Program-made: the position numbers and the translations under genes
Source of the DNA: an uncultured Ardenticatenia bacterium
GTDB taxonomy: Bacteria > Chloroflexota > Anaerolineae > Promineifilales > Promineifilaceae
Length of the DNA: 7,241 bases
NCBI GenBank assembly: GCA_937858165.1
Contig: CALLZA010001041.1
Coordinates: 1 to 7,241 of the forward strand
Direction: 5' to 3'
In this document: positions 1 through 5,539 of the stretch, one piece after another
Layout: each line of letters starts with the position of its first letter
How positions within the stretch are numbered: position 1 is the first letter of the stretch
The notes under the pieces: generated by a model
Databases searched by the model: none
The model's input: the letters and a program-made list of their open reading frames with translations, nothing else
Told to the model about the DNA's origin: nothing

Positions 1-285
1 GCCCCCGGGGCGTGCCCGGAGAGTGTCCCGCCGGGCGGAGAGAGTGTGAGGGGTGGCCTTTGTCCGGGCAATCTTCACCGGCCGGTGCGCCGGGCTGGGT
101 GTCAGCATGTTCCCCAGCGGATTGCGCTGGTTCCCCACCCCGCCCGCCGTCGGGCCCCCCCAGGCGTCTCCCCCCCACACCGGTCCCCAGACGAAAAAGG
201 CGTCCCAGCCCGCCTCTTCGGCGACGCGAGCCATGTCGGCTGCCGTCCGCGCGTCGCCACTTGGCAAGACAAAGCCGTATTTCAT
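1..285 (-). CDS. LLM-class flavin/F420-dependent oxidoreductase, N-terminal fragment running off the contig
   Basis: The frame is open from an ATG at 283-285 to base 1, about 95 codons with no stop. The first 37 residues (MKYGFVLPSGDARTAADMAR, then VAEEAGWDAFFVW) are typical of the luciferase-like monooxygenase superfamily: a first beta strand ending in LP, then a helix with EEAGWD, then the FVW strand. These enzymes are TIM-barrel oxidoreductases using FMN or F420; the substrate cannot be told from this piece. From about residue 38 on, the match decays: NMLTPSPAHRP and KIAR..ATPHTLS still echo the family's GTMLTP..RRP and KLARE.ATLD.LSGGR, but many key residues differ and no frame is lost. 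I infer base errors at a poorly covered contig edge rather than real divergence. No Shine-Dalgarno is visible, but a TATAAT lies 6 nt upstream. Confidence 0.72.
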   Translation of the reverse strand, partial: MKYGFVLPSGDARTAADMARVAEEAGWDAFFVWGPVWGGDAWGGPTAGGVGNQRNPLGNMLTPSPAHRPVKIARTKATPHTLSARRDTLRARPGG

Positions 286-291
286 GAGAGG

Positions 292-297
292 ATTATA
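292..297 (-). promoter_or_regulatory. -10 element (TATAAT) of a probably leaderless gene
   Basis: On the minus strand a perfect TATAAT is followed by CCTCTC and then the ATG of the LLM oxidoreductase. The usual 6-7 nt from the -10 box to +1 places transcription start on or next to the A of ATG. The mRNA would be leaderless, which fits the lack of any SD. No convincing -35 box is seen about 17 nt upstream, where the sequence runs into a GTCGG-type repeat. Confidence 0.5.
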
Positions 298-316
298 GCG
301 CGGTTGGGGGGTGATT

Positions 317-348
317 GCCGACGACCGACGGCCGACCGACGACCACCG
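317..348. repeat. GTCGG-type short-period repeat (family A), left block
   Basis: A run of CCGAC/GACCGACGGCC units, nearly the reverse complement of the block at 431-510, so the two form a large imperfect inverted repeat around about 82 bases (349-430) in which I recognise nothing. The same family occurs at 468-507 in the sensor gene tail and at 6533-6581 inside the cysteine synthase gene. Translated, it gives RRPTADG-like peptides. Confidence 0.75.
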
Positions 349-430
349 CAAGAGTTCTGCCCAAAGGCCCAGGGACGCCGAGATGCAAATATCGCGCCTA
401 CATTGTGTATTGGCCCGACGTAACTTCAAC

Positions 431-510
431 GGTCGGGGGTCAGCGGTCGCCCGTCGGCAGTCGGCGGTCAGTGGTCGGCGGTCGGCGGTCGGCCGTCGGT
501 GGTCGGCCGC
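431..510. repeat. GTCGG-type short-period repeat (family A), right block
   Basis: About 80 bases of degenerate 6- to 7-base units (GGTCGGC, GTCGGCG, GGTCAGT). The best-ordered part is 473-507. It overlaps the 3' end of the broken sensor gene: bases 468-507 encode its last residues and its TGA. It pairs imperfectly with the block at 317-348. Confidence 0.8.
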
Positions 511-830
511 AGCCAGACCGACACCTGCTCCGGCTCCATCGTCACCTGGATGACGCGCACCAGCTCGGCCAGCAGCGCGTCAAGGTCGGTCTCATCGCGG
601 GCGGCGGCGGCAAAGGCGGCCAGCGTCTTCGCGGCGTCGTAGCGCCTGCGGTTGAAGCGGCGGTCGATGGCGTCCTGCACCCGGCGGCGGACGGGCAGGA
701 AGAGCGTGGCGATGAGCAGCGTCGAGAGGACGACGGCCGGCGTCGAATCACCGGTGAAGGGAGATAGCACCCCCTGGAGGACAACAATGCTGCCGAAGTA
801 GACCAGCGCCAGCAGGCCGGTAACGAGGGC
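468..830 (-). pseudogene. C-terminal part of the membrane sensor gene, cut off by a nonsense codon
   Basis: This reads in the same frame as the upstream gene after its TAA at 831-833: ALVTGLLALVYFGSIVVLQG forms a TM helix, then comes a second one (PAVVLSTLLIATLFLPV), then a basic cytoplasmic stretch RRRVQDAIDRRFNRRRYDA. A helical linker (DLDALLAELVRVIQVTM) leads to EQVSVWLRP. These are the expected continuation of the 7TM-type sensors with the IIRRT signature. No start with an SD exists near the break; the first candidate, GTG at 770, lies past the first helix. Translation of this part as a separate protein is therefore doubtful. The last 11 residues (TTDGRPPTADH) and the TGA come from a family A repeat, so the natural C-terminus may have been replaced. 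No histidine-kinase domain follows. Confidence 0.75.
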
Positions 831-1970
831 TTAGCTGGTCGTGCGCCGGATGATGACGTCGATGTCGAAGAGGCGGTAGCGCAGGATGCCGATGGCTAGG
901 CAGAGCGGCAGGAGTAGCAAGGCCAAATTACCGAGGCGGGTGATCGATTCACTGCCGTTGCCGCCCAAAACGACAAAGTTGAACATTAAGACGGAGAAAG
1001 GCAGCACCAAGCCAAATCCAAAACCCAAGGCTATCCACCTCATTTGCGCGCGCGCCAACGGCTCGCGAATAGTCAACAGATTGTGGATCAGGGTTATCGG
1101 GACGGTGATCAGCATCAGGCCGATACTGTAGATCATCAATGGCAGAAGCGCATTTCCGGCCGGGAGAATGCCGCCGAAATGAACGAGGGCATTGGCGATA
1201 ACGCTGACCAGCAACGGCAGGCCCATAAACATAAAAGGCGTTAGGCGGGGAAAGCGCCGCATCGGCCACTTGCGAATTGGAAAGACGAGGACGATAAGGG
1301 CGACCGCCGGCAGAAATATATAGACCCAGCCCCAACCGTGTAGTTGCTGCAAGAAGACCGACCAGGACGGCCGCAAGGCCGCGTAAAGCCCCGCTTGTAC
1401 AGAAAGGGTGATGCCTTGATTGAAGGCGACAAAGATAAATAGGTATCGCGCCGCCTGATTGCCCGGACGCAGGAGAAATACAATCACCGCCAGCAGCAGC
1501 AGTGCGGTCCCAAAAAGGAGATTGCCAGGATTCTCGTAAAACTCATCTATCAGTGGGCGGATCATAGCCGCGGGGGTGAGCCGGACGATAGGGACAGCTA
1601 CATCCAGTCGTTGGCTGGACCGCTCGATCGTGTAGCGCACCGTTTGCCCAACATGCAGATCGCTCGGCAGCGGCGGTAAGCTATTATCCACAAGCGAGCG
1701 GCCGTTGATGGCGACTACACGATCCTCCGGCTGCAATAGCGACGATTCGCCAGTCAGGTTCTGGAGCATCCGGTATGGCCCAGTGTCGTTGAAGCCACGG
1801 GCCGAGGCACTCTCCCAGCCGTCGCTCGGATAGCGGAAAGAGTAGAGCGCGACCCAGACCGGCCAGACGACCAGCAGAACGCCGACCGCCAGGGTAATCC
1901 AGCCCCAACGATCCCAGCGTCGTTCGTTGCGGTCGGCCGCCGTTGGGTCGTGGGTGTTGCTTTGAGTCAT
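831..1970 (-). CDS. PDZ-like multi-TM membrane sensor protein, truncated by an in-frame TAA
   Basis: This encodes 379 residues. TM1 is at about 24-44, then an extracytoplasmic stretch (45-148) holds a PDZ-like core (LLQPEDRVVAINGRSL, 78-93, followed by a VGQTVRYTIER strand, 107-117). Hydrophobic segments follow at about 150-168, 175-195, 212-231, 245-266, 275-298, 311-334 and 346-364. The end LRYRLFDIDVIIRRT is a signature of membrane input modules of histidine kinases and related sensors in Chloroflexota and Actinobacteria; there it is normally followed by a tyrosine-containing TM helix. Here the next codons are ACC AGC TAA GCC, and the helix continues in the same frame beyond the TAA. One base (TAC or TAT to TAA) explains the break. 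The ATG at 1970 is supported by an AGGCAGG-like SD about 5 nt upstream. The ligand is unknown. The gene is divergent from the small plus-strand pair. Confidence 0.78.
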   Translation of the reverse strand: MTQSNTHDPTAADRNERRWDRWGWITLAVGVLLVVWPVWVALYSFRYPSDGWESASARGFNDTGPYRMLQNLTGESSLLQPEDRVVAINGRSLVDNSLPPLPSDLHVGQTVRYTIERSSQRLDVAVPIVRLTPAAMIRPLIDEFYENPGNLLFGTALLLLAVIVFLLRPGNQAARYLFIFVAFNQGITLSVQAGLYAALRPSWSVFLQQLHGWGWVYIFLPAVALIVLVFPIRKWPMRRFPRLTPFMFMGLPLLVSVIANALVHFGGILPAGNALLPLMIYSIGLMLITVPITLIHNLLTIREPLARAQMRWIALGFGFGLVLPFSVLMFNFVVLGGNGSESITRLGNLALLLLPLCLAIGILRYRLFDIDVIIRRTTS

Positions 1971-2002
1971 CGTTGCCTGCCTTGTCTGACTGGATTGCGG
2001 CC

Positions 2003-2008
2003 AGTATA
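2003..2008 (-). promoter_or_regulatory. possible -10 box (TATACT) for the membrane sensor gene
   Basis: TATACT on the minus strand lies 32 nt upstream of the sensor ATG, leaving room for a short leader with its SD. No good -35 is seen. A perfect 10-bp palindrome (GACGATCGTC, 2012-2021) sits just upstream of the box, where a repressor or activator could bind; that role is a guess. Confidence 0.3.
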
Positions 2009-2150
2009 GCGGACGATCGTCTCCTGATCGTTACGAAACCGGGCGCGGCACGGAGAAAAGGGACTTGTAACCATTACGAAGTGCACCCGCAATCACCTAC
2101 AGGGCAGCGCTAATTGTGGCAGGATAGCCAACATACCCGTATTAGCCGCG

Positions 2151-2178
2151 TTGACACCATAGCGAACCGTGCTACTAT
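2151..2178 (+). promoter_or_regulatory. sigma-70-type promoter of the small gene pair
   Basis: TTGACA (2151-2156, consensus) and TACTAT (2173-2178, four of six consensus bases) are 16 bp apart. The predicted start of transcription, about 7 nt past the -10 box, is at 2185-2186, two or three bases before the ATG at 2188. The mRNA would be leaderless or nearly so. The GGAAG touching this ATG is too close to act as an SD. Confidence 0.55.
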
Positions 2179-2187
2179 GTTTGGAAG

Positions 2188-2505
2188 ATGGAGCAACGCG
2201 AGTTCTTCATACCATTACCTGATGACATTCTGTTGCGGGTACGGTATGTGGAAAGCCGGGGCCGTATCCTGCGCTTCGTTGTGCAGTTGGAGACATTCGA
2301 GGACGGTTCCTGGACACCAATTACGCGCTACGACAACGCCCATCAGTTTGTCCATCGCGATGACCTACGGCCCGATGGTTCGCAGATCAAGTCACCGCCG
2401 ATGGCCTTTGCGACGAATGAGGACGCTTTCACCTTCGCGCTCCGTGACTTGCGCGTGAATCACAATTTCTACGTAGAGCGATACAGACAATGGAAGCGAA
2501 AATGA
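2188..2505 (+). CDS. small hypothetical protein, first gene of an overlapping pair
   Basis: This is a soluble 105-residue protein with no signal peptide or TM segment. The N-terminal half looks beta-rich and alternates hydrophobic and charged residues (DDILLRVRYVESRGRILRFVVQLET), followed by ITRYDNAHQFVHRDDLRPDG and a basic C-terminus (FYVERYRQWKRK). The RYDxAHxxxHRD pattern resembles small uncharacterised families (possibly DUF7718) seen in bacteria and archaea; I cannot confirm this. No catalytic motif is evident. Its stop overlaps the next start as ATGA, so the two are translationally coupled. The size, coupling and visibly lower GC than the flanking genes suggest a mobile two-gene cassette such as a toxin-antitoxin-like pair, but nothing in the sequence proves that. 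Confidence 0.72.
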   Translation: MEQREFFIPLPDDILLRVRYVESRGRILRFVVQLETFEDGSWTPITRYDNAHQFVHRDDLRPDGSQIKSPPMAFATNEDAFTFALRDLRVNHNFYVERYRQWKRK

Positions 2506-2783
2506 GTTCAGCAGAAGTAGCCGATAAGATCATTGAACTTAGCGAGCAATTTAATCAGTACGTGTTCGAGCATCCCGACATTCTCGACAATATGCCCGAT
2601 CGGGCCGTGCTCGTCTTCCTGGACGCGGATGATCCGTCTTTCAACCAGGCAAATGCAGCCACAGCCCTGCAATCGCAATTGCCAACCGATAGCGAAAGGG
2701 TCTTTGTTCAACTGCGTCGCCGCGTTCAAATCGTTGAGCAAGTTAATTGGGAAGCGGAAATAGTGCCGGCACCATTCCAATAA
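2502..2783 (+). CDS. small hypothetical protein, second gene of the pair (possibly DUF5647-like)
   Basis: This encodes 93 residues from the ATG at 2502, which overlaps the upstream TGA (ATGA) and has GGAAG at good spacing before it. The ATG at 2490 would add four residues but has no SD. The protein has an N-terminal amphipathic helix (EVADKIIELSEQFNQYVFEH), then PDILDNMPDRAVLVFLDADDPSF, then a helix, then a VQLRRRVQIVEQVNWEAEIVP strand region. The pattern 'helix, HPDILDNMPD, hydrophobic strand, DADDP' resembles small DUF5647-type proteins; this is family memory, not a search. No TM or signal peptide is seen. Function unknown; it probably acts with the partner gene. A strong hairpin terminator follows at 2829. 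Confidence 0.7.
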   Translation: MSSAEVADKIIELSEQFNQYVFEHPDILDNMPDRAVLVFLDADDPSFNQANAATALQSQLPTDSERVFVQLRRRVQIVEQVNWEAEIVPAPFQ

Positions 2784-2828
2784 CCTATGTCAAGATTGGC
2801 GACGCCTGCACCTGCCAGACTCATACAT

Positions 2829-2857
2829 AAAGCGCCCGGCTAACCCCGGGCGCTTTT
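2829..2857 (+). terminator. rho-independent terminator between converging genes
   Basis: An 11-bp perfect GC-rich stem (2829-2839 with 2846-2856) with a 6-nt loop is followed by TTTT on the plus strand. It ends the small gene pair. It can also serve the minus-strand cluster ending at 2884, though the U tract on that side is weaker (TTTATG). Confidence 0.85.
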
Positions 2858-2883
2858 ACTGCCAACTGACAACTGCCAACTTC
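2858..2883. repeat. CTGCCAACTGACAACTGCC repeat (family E)
   Basis: Between the terminator and the stop codon of the E1-rhodanese gene lies a short-period run of CTGCCAA / CTGACAA units. Its reverse complement reads TTGGCAGTTGTCAGTTGG. It is unlike the other repeat families in the window and has no function I can see. Confidence 0.55.
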
Positions 2884-4092
2884 TCAATAGACCGGCAAAC
2901 TCCGATCCACATCCAACGCCCACTTGTTGATCCCCCCCGCCAGATTGTAGAGCTTGCGGTAGCCGTGGGCTTGGAGCTCGCGCACGGCCTGAGCGCTGCG
3001 GCCGCCCATCTGGCAGTGGACGACGATCTCCTTCGCTGTGTCCAGTTCTCCTAGATGTTCCAGCAGATGCGCGCGGGGAATGAGCACCGCGCCCAACTCC
3101 CCCAGATTGCTGATCTCCCACTCGTGCGGCTCGCGCACGTCGAGGATGAGCAGATCGTCGCCGGCGTCCAGCCGGGCCTTCAACTCGCGCGGCGTGATGG
3201 TCGGGATGGCCGCGCCGTTCTCCGCCCCGGCGAAGGGGCTGTGGTCGTGGGCGGGCACGCCGCAGAACTGCTCATAGTCGATCAGCTCGGTCAGCGTCGG
3301 GTGCTCGCCACAGACCGGGCAGTTGGGGTTCTTGCGCAGCCGCACCTCGTCGAAGGTCATCGTCGTCGCGTCGTAGAGCAGCAGGCGGCCGATGAGCGGT
3401 TCGCCCACGCCCAGAATGAGCTTGATCGCCTCCGTCGCCTGGATGGCCCCGACCGTGCCGGGCAGCACGCCCAGCACCCCGCCCTCGGCGCAACTGGGTA
3501 CCAGCCCCGGCGGCGGCGGCTCCGGGAAGAGGCAGCGGTAGCACGGCCCCTCCTGGGCATAGAAGACCGACGCCTGCCCCTCGAAGCGGAAGATGCTGCC
3601 GTAGACGTTGGGCTTGCCCAGCAGCACGCAGGCGTCATTGGTCAGATAGCGCGTCGGGAAGTTGTCGGTGCCGTCGATGATGATGTCGTAGGGCGCGAAC
3701 AGCTCCAGCGCATTGGCCGAGGTCAGCGGTACTTCGTAGGTGTCTACCTGAACGTGGGGGTTGATGTCGAGGATGCGATCCCGGGCGCTCGCCAGCTTCA
3801 GCCGGCCGACGTCCTTCGTGCCGTGAATGATCTGCCGTTGCAGATTGGAGTAGTCGACCACGTCGTAGTCGACCAGGCCCAGGCGGCCGACGCCGGCCGC
3901 GGCCAGGTACATCGCCAGCGGCGAGCCGAGGCCGCCCGCGCCGATGAGCAGCACCGCCGCCGCCTTCAGCCGCTTCTGCCCGCTCATGCCGACTTCGGGC
4001 ATGATCAGATGGCGACTGTAGCGCTTGATCTCCTCGTGCGACAGGCTCACGTCGGCCAGCGCGGCCGGGTCAATTAGCTCTTGAATGGTCAT
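2884..4092 (-). CDS. moeZ: MoeB/MoeZ-type adenylyltransferase with C-terminal rhodanese domain
   Basis: This is a 402-residue cytosolic enzyme. The E1-like ThiF/MoeB domain covers about 20-275: nucleotide-binding GAGGLGSP (51-58), the aspartate-rich strand VDYDVVDYSNLQRQ (74-87), DGTDNFPTR (140-148), zinc cysteines C184/C187 and C258/C261, and a candidate catalytic cysteine C201 in PSCAEGGVLG. A rhodanese domain (about 295-402) has the active loop HCQMGGRS with C360. In this family the E1 domain adenylates the C-terminal glycine of a MoaD/ThiS-like carrier, and the rhodanese cysteine passes persulfide sulfur to make a thiocarboxylate. The order and length match MoeZ of actinobacteria. The start has GAGG 7 nt upstream. 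It is last in the sulfur cluster, so its likely partner is the carrier at 5177-5446; it could also serve molybdopterin or thiamine carriers elsewhere. Confidence 0.93.
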   Translation of the reverse strand: MTIQELIDPAALADVSLSHEEIKRYSRHLIMPEVGMSGQKRLKAAAVLLIGAGGLGSPLAMYLAAAGVGRLGLVDYDVVDYSNLQRQIIHGTKDVGRLKLASARDRILDINPHVQVDTYEVPLTSANALELFAPYDIIIDGTDNFPTRYLTNDACVLLGKPNVYGSIFRFEGQASVFYAQEGPCYRCLFPEPPPPGLVPSCAEGGVLGVLPGTVGAIQATEAIKLILGVGEPLIGRLLLYDATTMTFDEVRLRKNPNCPVCGEHPTLTELIDYEQFCGVPAHDHSPFAGAENGAAIPTITPRELKARLDAGDDLLILDVREPHEWEISNLGELGAVLIPRAHLLEHLGELDTAKEIVVHCQMGGRSAQAVRELQAHGYRKLYNLAGGINKWALDVDRSLPVY

Positions 4093-4114
4093 AGTGATTC
4101 CTCGGAAGTTATAA

Positions 4115-4182
4115 AACCACAGATTACACAGATTTCACAGATTCATTTCTGGAAATCTGTGTAATCGGCGTAATCTGTGGTT
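4115..4182. repeat. CCACAGATTACACAGATT inverted repeat (family C)
   Basis: Arms 4115-4143 and 4154-4182 pair at 26 of 29 positions around a 10-nt loop. Each arm is built from (C)ACAGATT units about 9-11 bases apart. The thioredoxin gene reads through the right arm and loop and takes its TAA (4124-4126) from the left arm, so the hairpin lies over the end of that gene and 23 bases from the start of the E1-rhodanese gene. Confidence 0.9.
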
Positions 4183-4558
4183 CCTCTTCTTGTAATCTTG
4201 CCAGTTGACGGCCAAGTTTGTGGGCGTCGGTCAGGCCGTAGTTGACGTGGCGCACCTGGCCGCGGCCGTCGATGAGTACCGTCGTCGGCAGGCTGAAGAC
4301 GCGGTAGCGCGCCGCCGTATCCGGGTCGCGCTCGGCATCGATGCGCTCGATGGTCAGGTCGGCCCACTGCGCCGCCAGTTGATCCACGTAGCGCCCCTGC
4401 GTAGGGCAGACGGCGCACGAATCGCTGCGGAAGTAGAGCAGCGTCGGCTTGACGGTAGCGACTGTCGGCATCCGCCGCAGGTGCAGTTGGCGCAGCAGGG
4501 CGTAGGCGGCCACACCAGCCGCGCCCAGAACGAGGACAAGGGCCAGGCGCTCCAGCAT
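4124..4558 (-). CDS. membrane-anchored thioredoxin-like protein
   Basis: This encodes 144 residues. An N-terminal hydrophobic helix (about 3-22, LALVLVLGAAGVAAYALLRQ) acts as an uncleaved anchor or signal; no lipobox is seen. A thioredoxin fold follows: strand PTLLYFRSDSC, redox motif C48-A-V-C51, then the cis-proline motif SLPTTVLID (P91) and G-x-V strand. CAVC is unusual for thioredoxins (CGPC) and suggests a different partner or potential. By the positive-inside rule (RQLHLRR after the helix) the domain may face the cytosol, but this is uncertain. It starts 4 nt after the DUF4395 stop, so the two are surely co-expressed, and DUF4395 also carries a CxxC. Residues from about 127 (QITPITQISRNE and on) are encoded by a hairpin repeat and are probably not part of the fold. 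A role in reducing a persulfide or disulfide for the sulfur carrier system is inferred from neighbours. Confidence 0.85.
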   Translation of the reverse strand: MLERLALVLVLGAAGVAAYALLRQLHLRRMPTVATVKPTLLYFRSDSCAVCPTQGRYVDQLAAQWADLTIERIDAERDPDTAARYRVFSLPTTVLIDGRGQVRHVNYGLTDAHKLGRQLARLQEEEPQITPITQISRNESVKSV

Positions 4559-4562
4559 GATG

Positions 4563-5021
4563 CTACCCGCCCTGACCCATCGGCCGGCGGTCGAAACCGG
4601 GCACGCCGAGCTTGCTCAACTGGTAGTAGACGAAGCACCCGGCGCAGAAGCCGAGGAACAGGTTCAGCGCCGCCAGCACAATGACGAGACCGACCAGCGC
4701 CCAGCCTAACACGGCCGACCCGGCCAGCAGCGCGGCGATGGCCCCCAGCAGCACGACACCGCCGAACCCCTGCGCGAAGCGGTGCGGCTCCGGGTTGTCG
4801 GCGATGATGTTGGCCTTGACCAGGCCCGACGGCCGCAGCGCGCGCGTATAAACGCCCTTGAACAGCGACAACGCGGGCACGACCGTGCCCACCAGCATGA
4901 CCGCGGCCACGAAGACCACCAGCCAGACGGCGTTGAGCACGAACCCCAGCACCAGAAAGGCGATGATGAACGCCTGATTGACCTTCAGCGCGGATTGATC
5001 CACTTTACGCGTTGTTTCCAC
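4563..5021 (-). CDS. DUF4395 family integral membrane protein with FCxxC motif
   Basis: This encodes 152 residues from a GTG start with AGAGG 6 nt upstream. The family pattern is clear: VDQSALKVNQAF at the N-terminus (8-19), hydrophobic segments at about 17-35 and 37-55, a polar link with RALRPSGL and NPEPHRFAQGFG (76-87), then two segments (about 88-107 and 108-125) running into LGFCAGC (C126, C129) and a short tail. The family is uncharacterised; members are often found beside thioredoxin-like and sulfurtransferase genes. C126/C129 at the end of the last helix would lie at the membrane surface, suited to thiol exchange with the CxxC of the thioredoxin gene 4 nt downstream. Electron or sulfur transfer across or at the membrane is my inference. 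Confidence 0.87.
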   Translation of the reverse strand: METTRKVDQSALKVNQAFIIAFLVLGFVLNAVWLVVFVAAVMLVGTVVPALSLFKGVYTRALRPSGLVKANIIADNPEPHRFAQGFGGVVLLGAIAALLAGSAVLGWALVGLVIVLAALNLFLGFCAGCFVYYQLSKLGVPGFDRRPMGQGG

Positions 5022-5061
5022 AGTTTACCTCTCGTCTCTTTGGACAGTGGACGGTGGGGAA

Positions 5062-5152
5062 GAACCTCACGCATAGATCGCTCAGTGCGCCAGGGCCGCA
5101 GAGAAAGCACGCTTCTTGGCATTCTTTGCGCGCTTGGCGATCTTTGCGTAAG
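5062..5152. repeat. decayed CCTCACGCAAAGATCGCCAA inverted repeat (family B)
   Basis: In the 155-bp gap before the DUF4395 gene, 5065-5095 and 5122-5152 are imperfect inverted copies of the sequence found intact at 5460-5539. Substitutions are spread over both arms, so it looks like an older copy. A short run GGACAGTGGACGGTGG (5042-5057) beside it may belong to yet another repeat family. Confidence 0.75.
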
Positions 5153-5176
5153 GCTCTTCTACATCTTTGGCCACCT

Positions 5177-5446
5177 TTAACCCCCGGCGATGGACGGGAT
5201 GATCATGAGCGTGTCGGCCGCGGCCACGGCCGTCTGCGCCCCTTGCAGCCCGCGCACGTCCTCCTTGTTCAGGTAGACGTTGACGAAGCTGCGCAACTCG
5301 TCACCGTCGTAAAGGTGCGGGCGCAACTGCGGGTGCAGACGCGTCAGGTCAGCCAGCGCCTCGCCGACGGTCGCGCCGTCGACCGCCACGGTGCTGTTGC
5401 CCCCGGTGTAGGGGCGCAATGGGGTTGGAATGCGAATCGTTGTCAT
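5177..5446 (-). CDS. cysO: MoaD/ThiS-like sulfur carrier protein, CysO type
   Basis: This is an 89-residue ubiquitin-fold sulfur carrier ending in IPSIAGG. The terminal diglycine is the site of adenylation and thiocarboxylation and needs no processing here. Typical parts are visible: strand MTTIRIPTPLRPYTGG, the VDGATVGEALADLTRLHP helix (22-39), LRSFVNVYLN strand (51-60), DVRGL, and a final TLMIIPSIAGG. The start is fixed by AGGAG 4 nt upstream (5451-5455); the frame stays open further upstream only because it runs through a hairpin repeat. The neighbours (cysteine synthase, Mec peptidase, E1-rhodanese) favour a role in cysteine synthesis as in M. tuberculosis CysO rather than molybdopterin synthesis; no MoaE is nearby. 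By sequence alone MoaD is possible. Confidence 0.9.
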   Translation of the reverse strand: MTTIRIPTPLRPYTGGNSTVAVDGATVGEALADLTRLHPQLRPHLYDGDELRSFVNVYLNKEDVRGLQGAQTAVAAADTLMIIPSIAGG

Positions 5447-5459
5447 AGTTCTCCTAAGA

Positions 5460-5539
5460 ACCTCACGCAAAGATCGCCAAGGACGCAAAGAACGCCAAGA
5501 AGAGCTTGCTTTGCGTCCTTGGCGATCTTTGCGTGAGGT
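5460..5539. repeat. perfect 31-bp inverted repeat, CCTCACGCAAAGATCGCCAA type (family B)
   Basis: Arms 5460-5490 and 5509-5539 are exact reverse complements around an 18-nt loop. The sequence is of the CGCAAAGATCGCCAAGGACG type, common as scattered hairpins in several bacterial phyla. It fills the gap between the peptidase stop (5539-5541, whose last base joins the stem) and the carrier's SD at 5451-5455. In the mRNA it would be a very stable hairpin 5 bases upstream of that SD. Confidence 0.93.

Noticed and set aside
317..510. CRISPR array
   Set aside because: Units are 6-7 bases and degenerate with no regular 20-40 base spacers; no cas gene is present.
12..767. Several plus-strand open frames near the left end (12-287, 46-423, 315-767)
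   Set aside because: They are Arg/Pro/Gly/Ala-rich shadows of the minus-strand oxidoreductase and sensor genes and of the GTCGG repeats, with no family features.
3055..4077. A 340-residue plus-strand open frame antisense to the E1-rhodanese gene
   Set aside because: It is a high-GC mirror of a well-supported gene; the composition is Arg/Gln/Ala/Val-rich with no motif, and no SD or promoter is visible.
4563..4571. DUF4395 protein ending in GQGG, possibly a second sulfur-carrier-like tail
   Set aside because: A C-terminal GG on a membrane protein without a ubiquitin-like fold is most simply chance; nothing else supports modification.
5460..5539. Perfect hairpin as a rho-independent terminator splitting the operon
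   Set aside because: No U tract follows the stem on the minus strand; the following bases are TTCTTAGGAG, the carrier's ribosome site.
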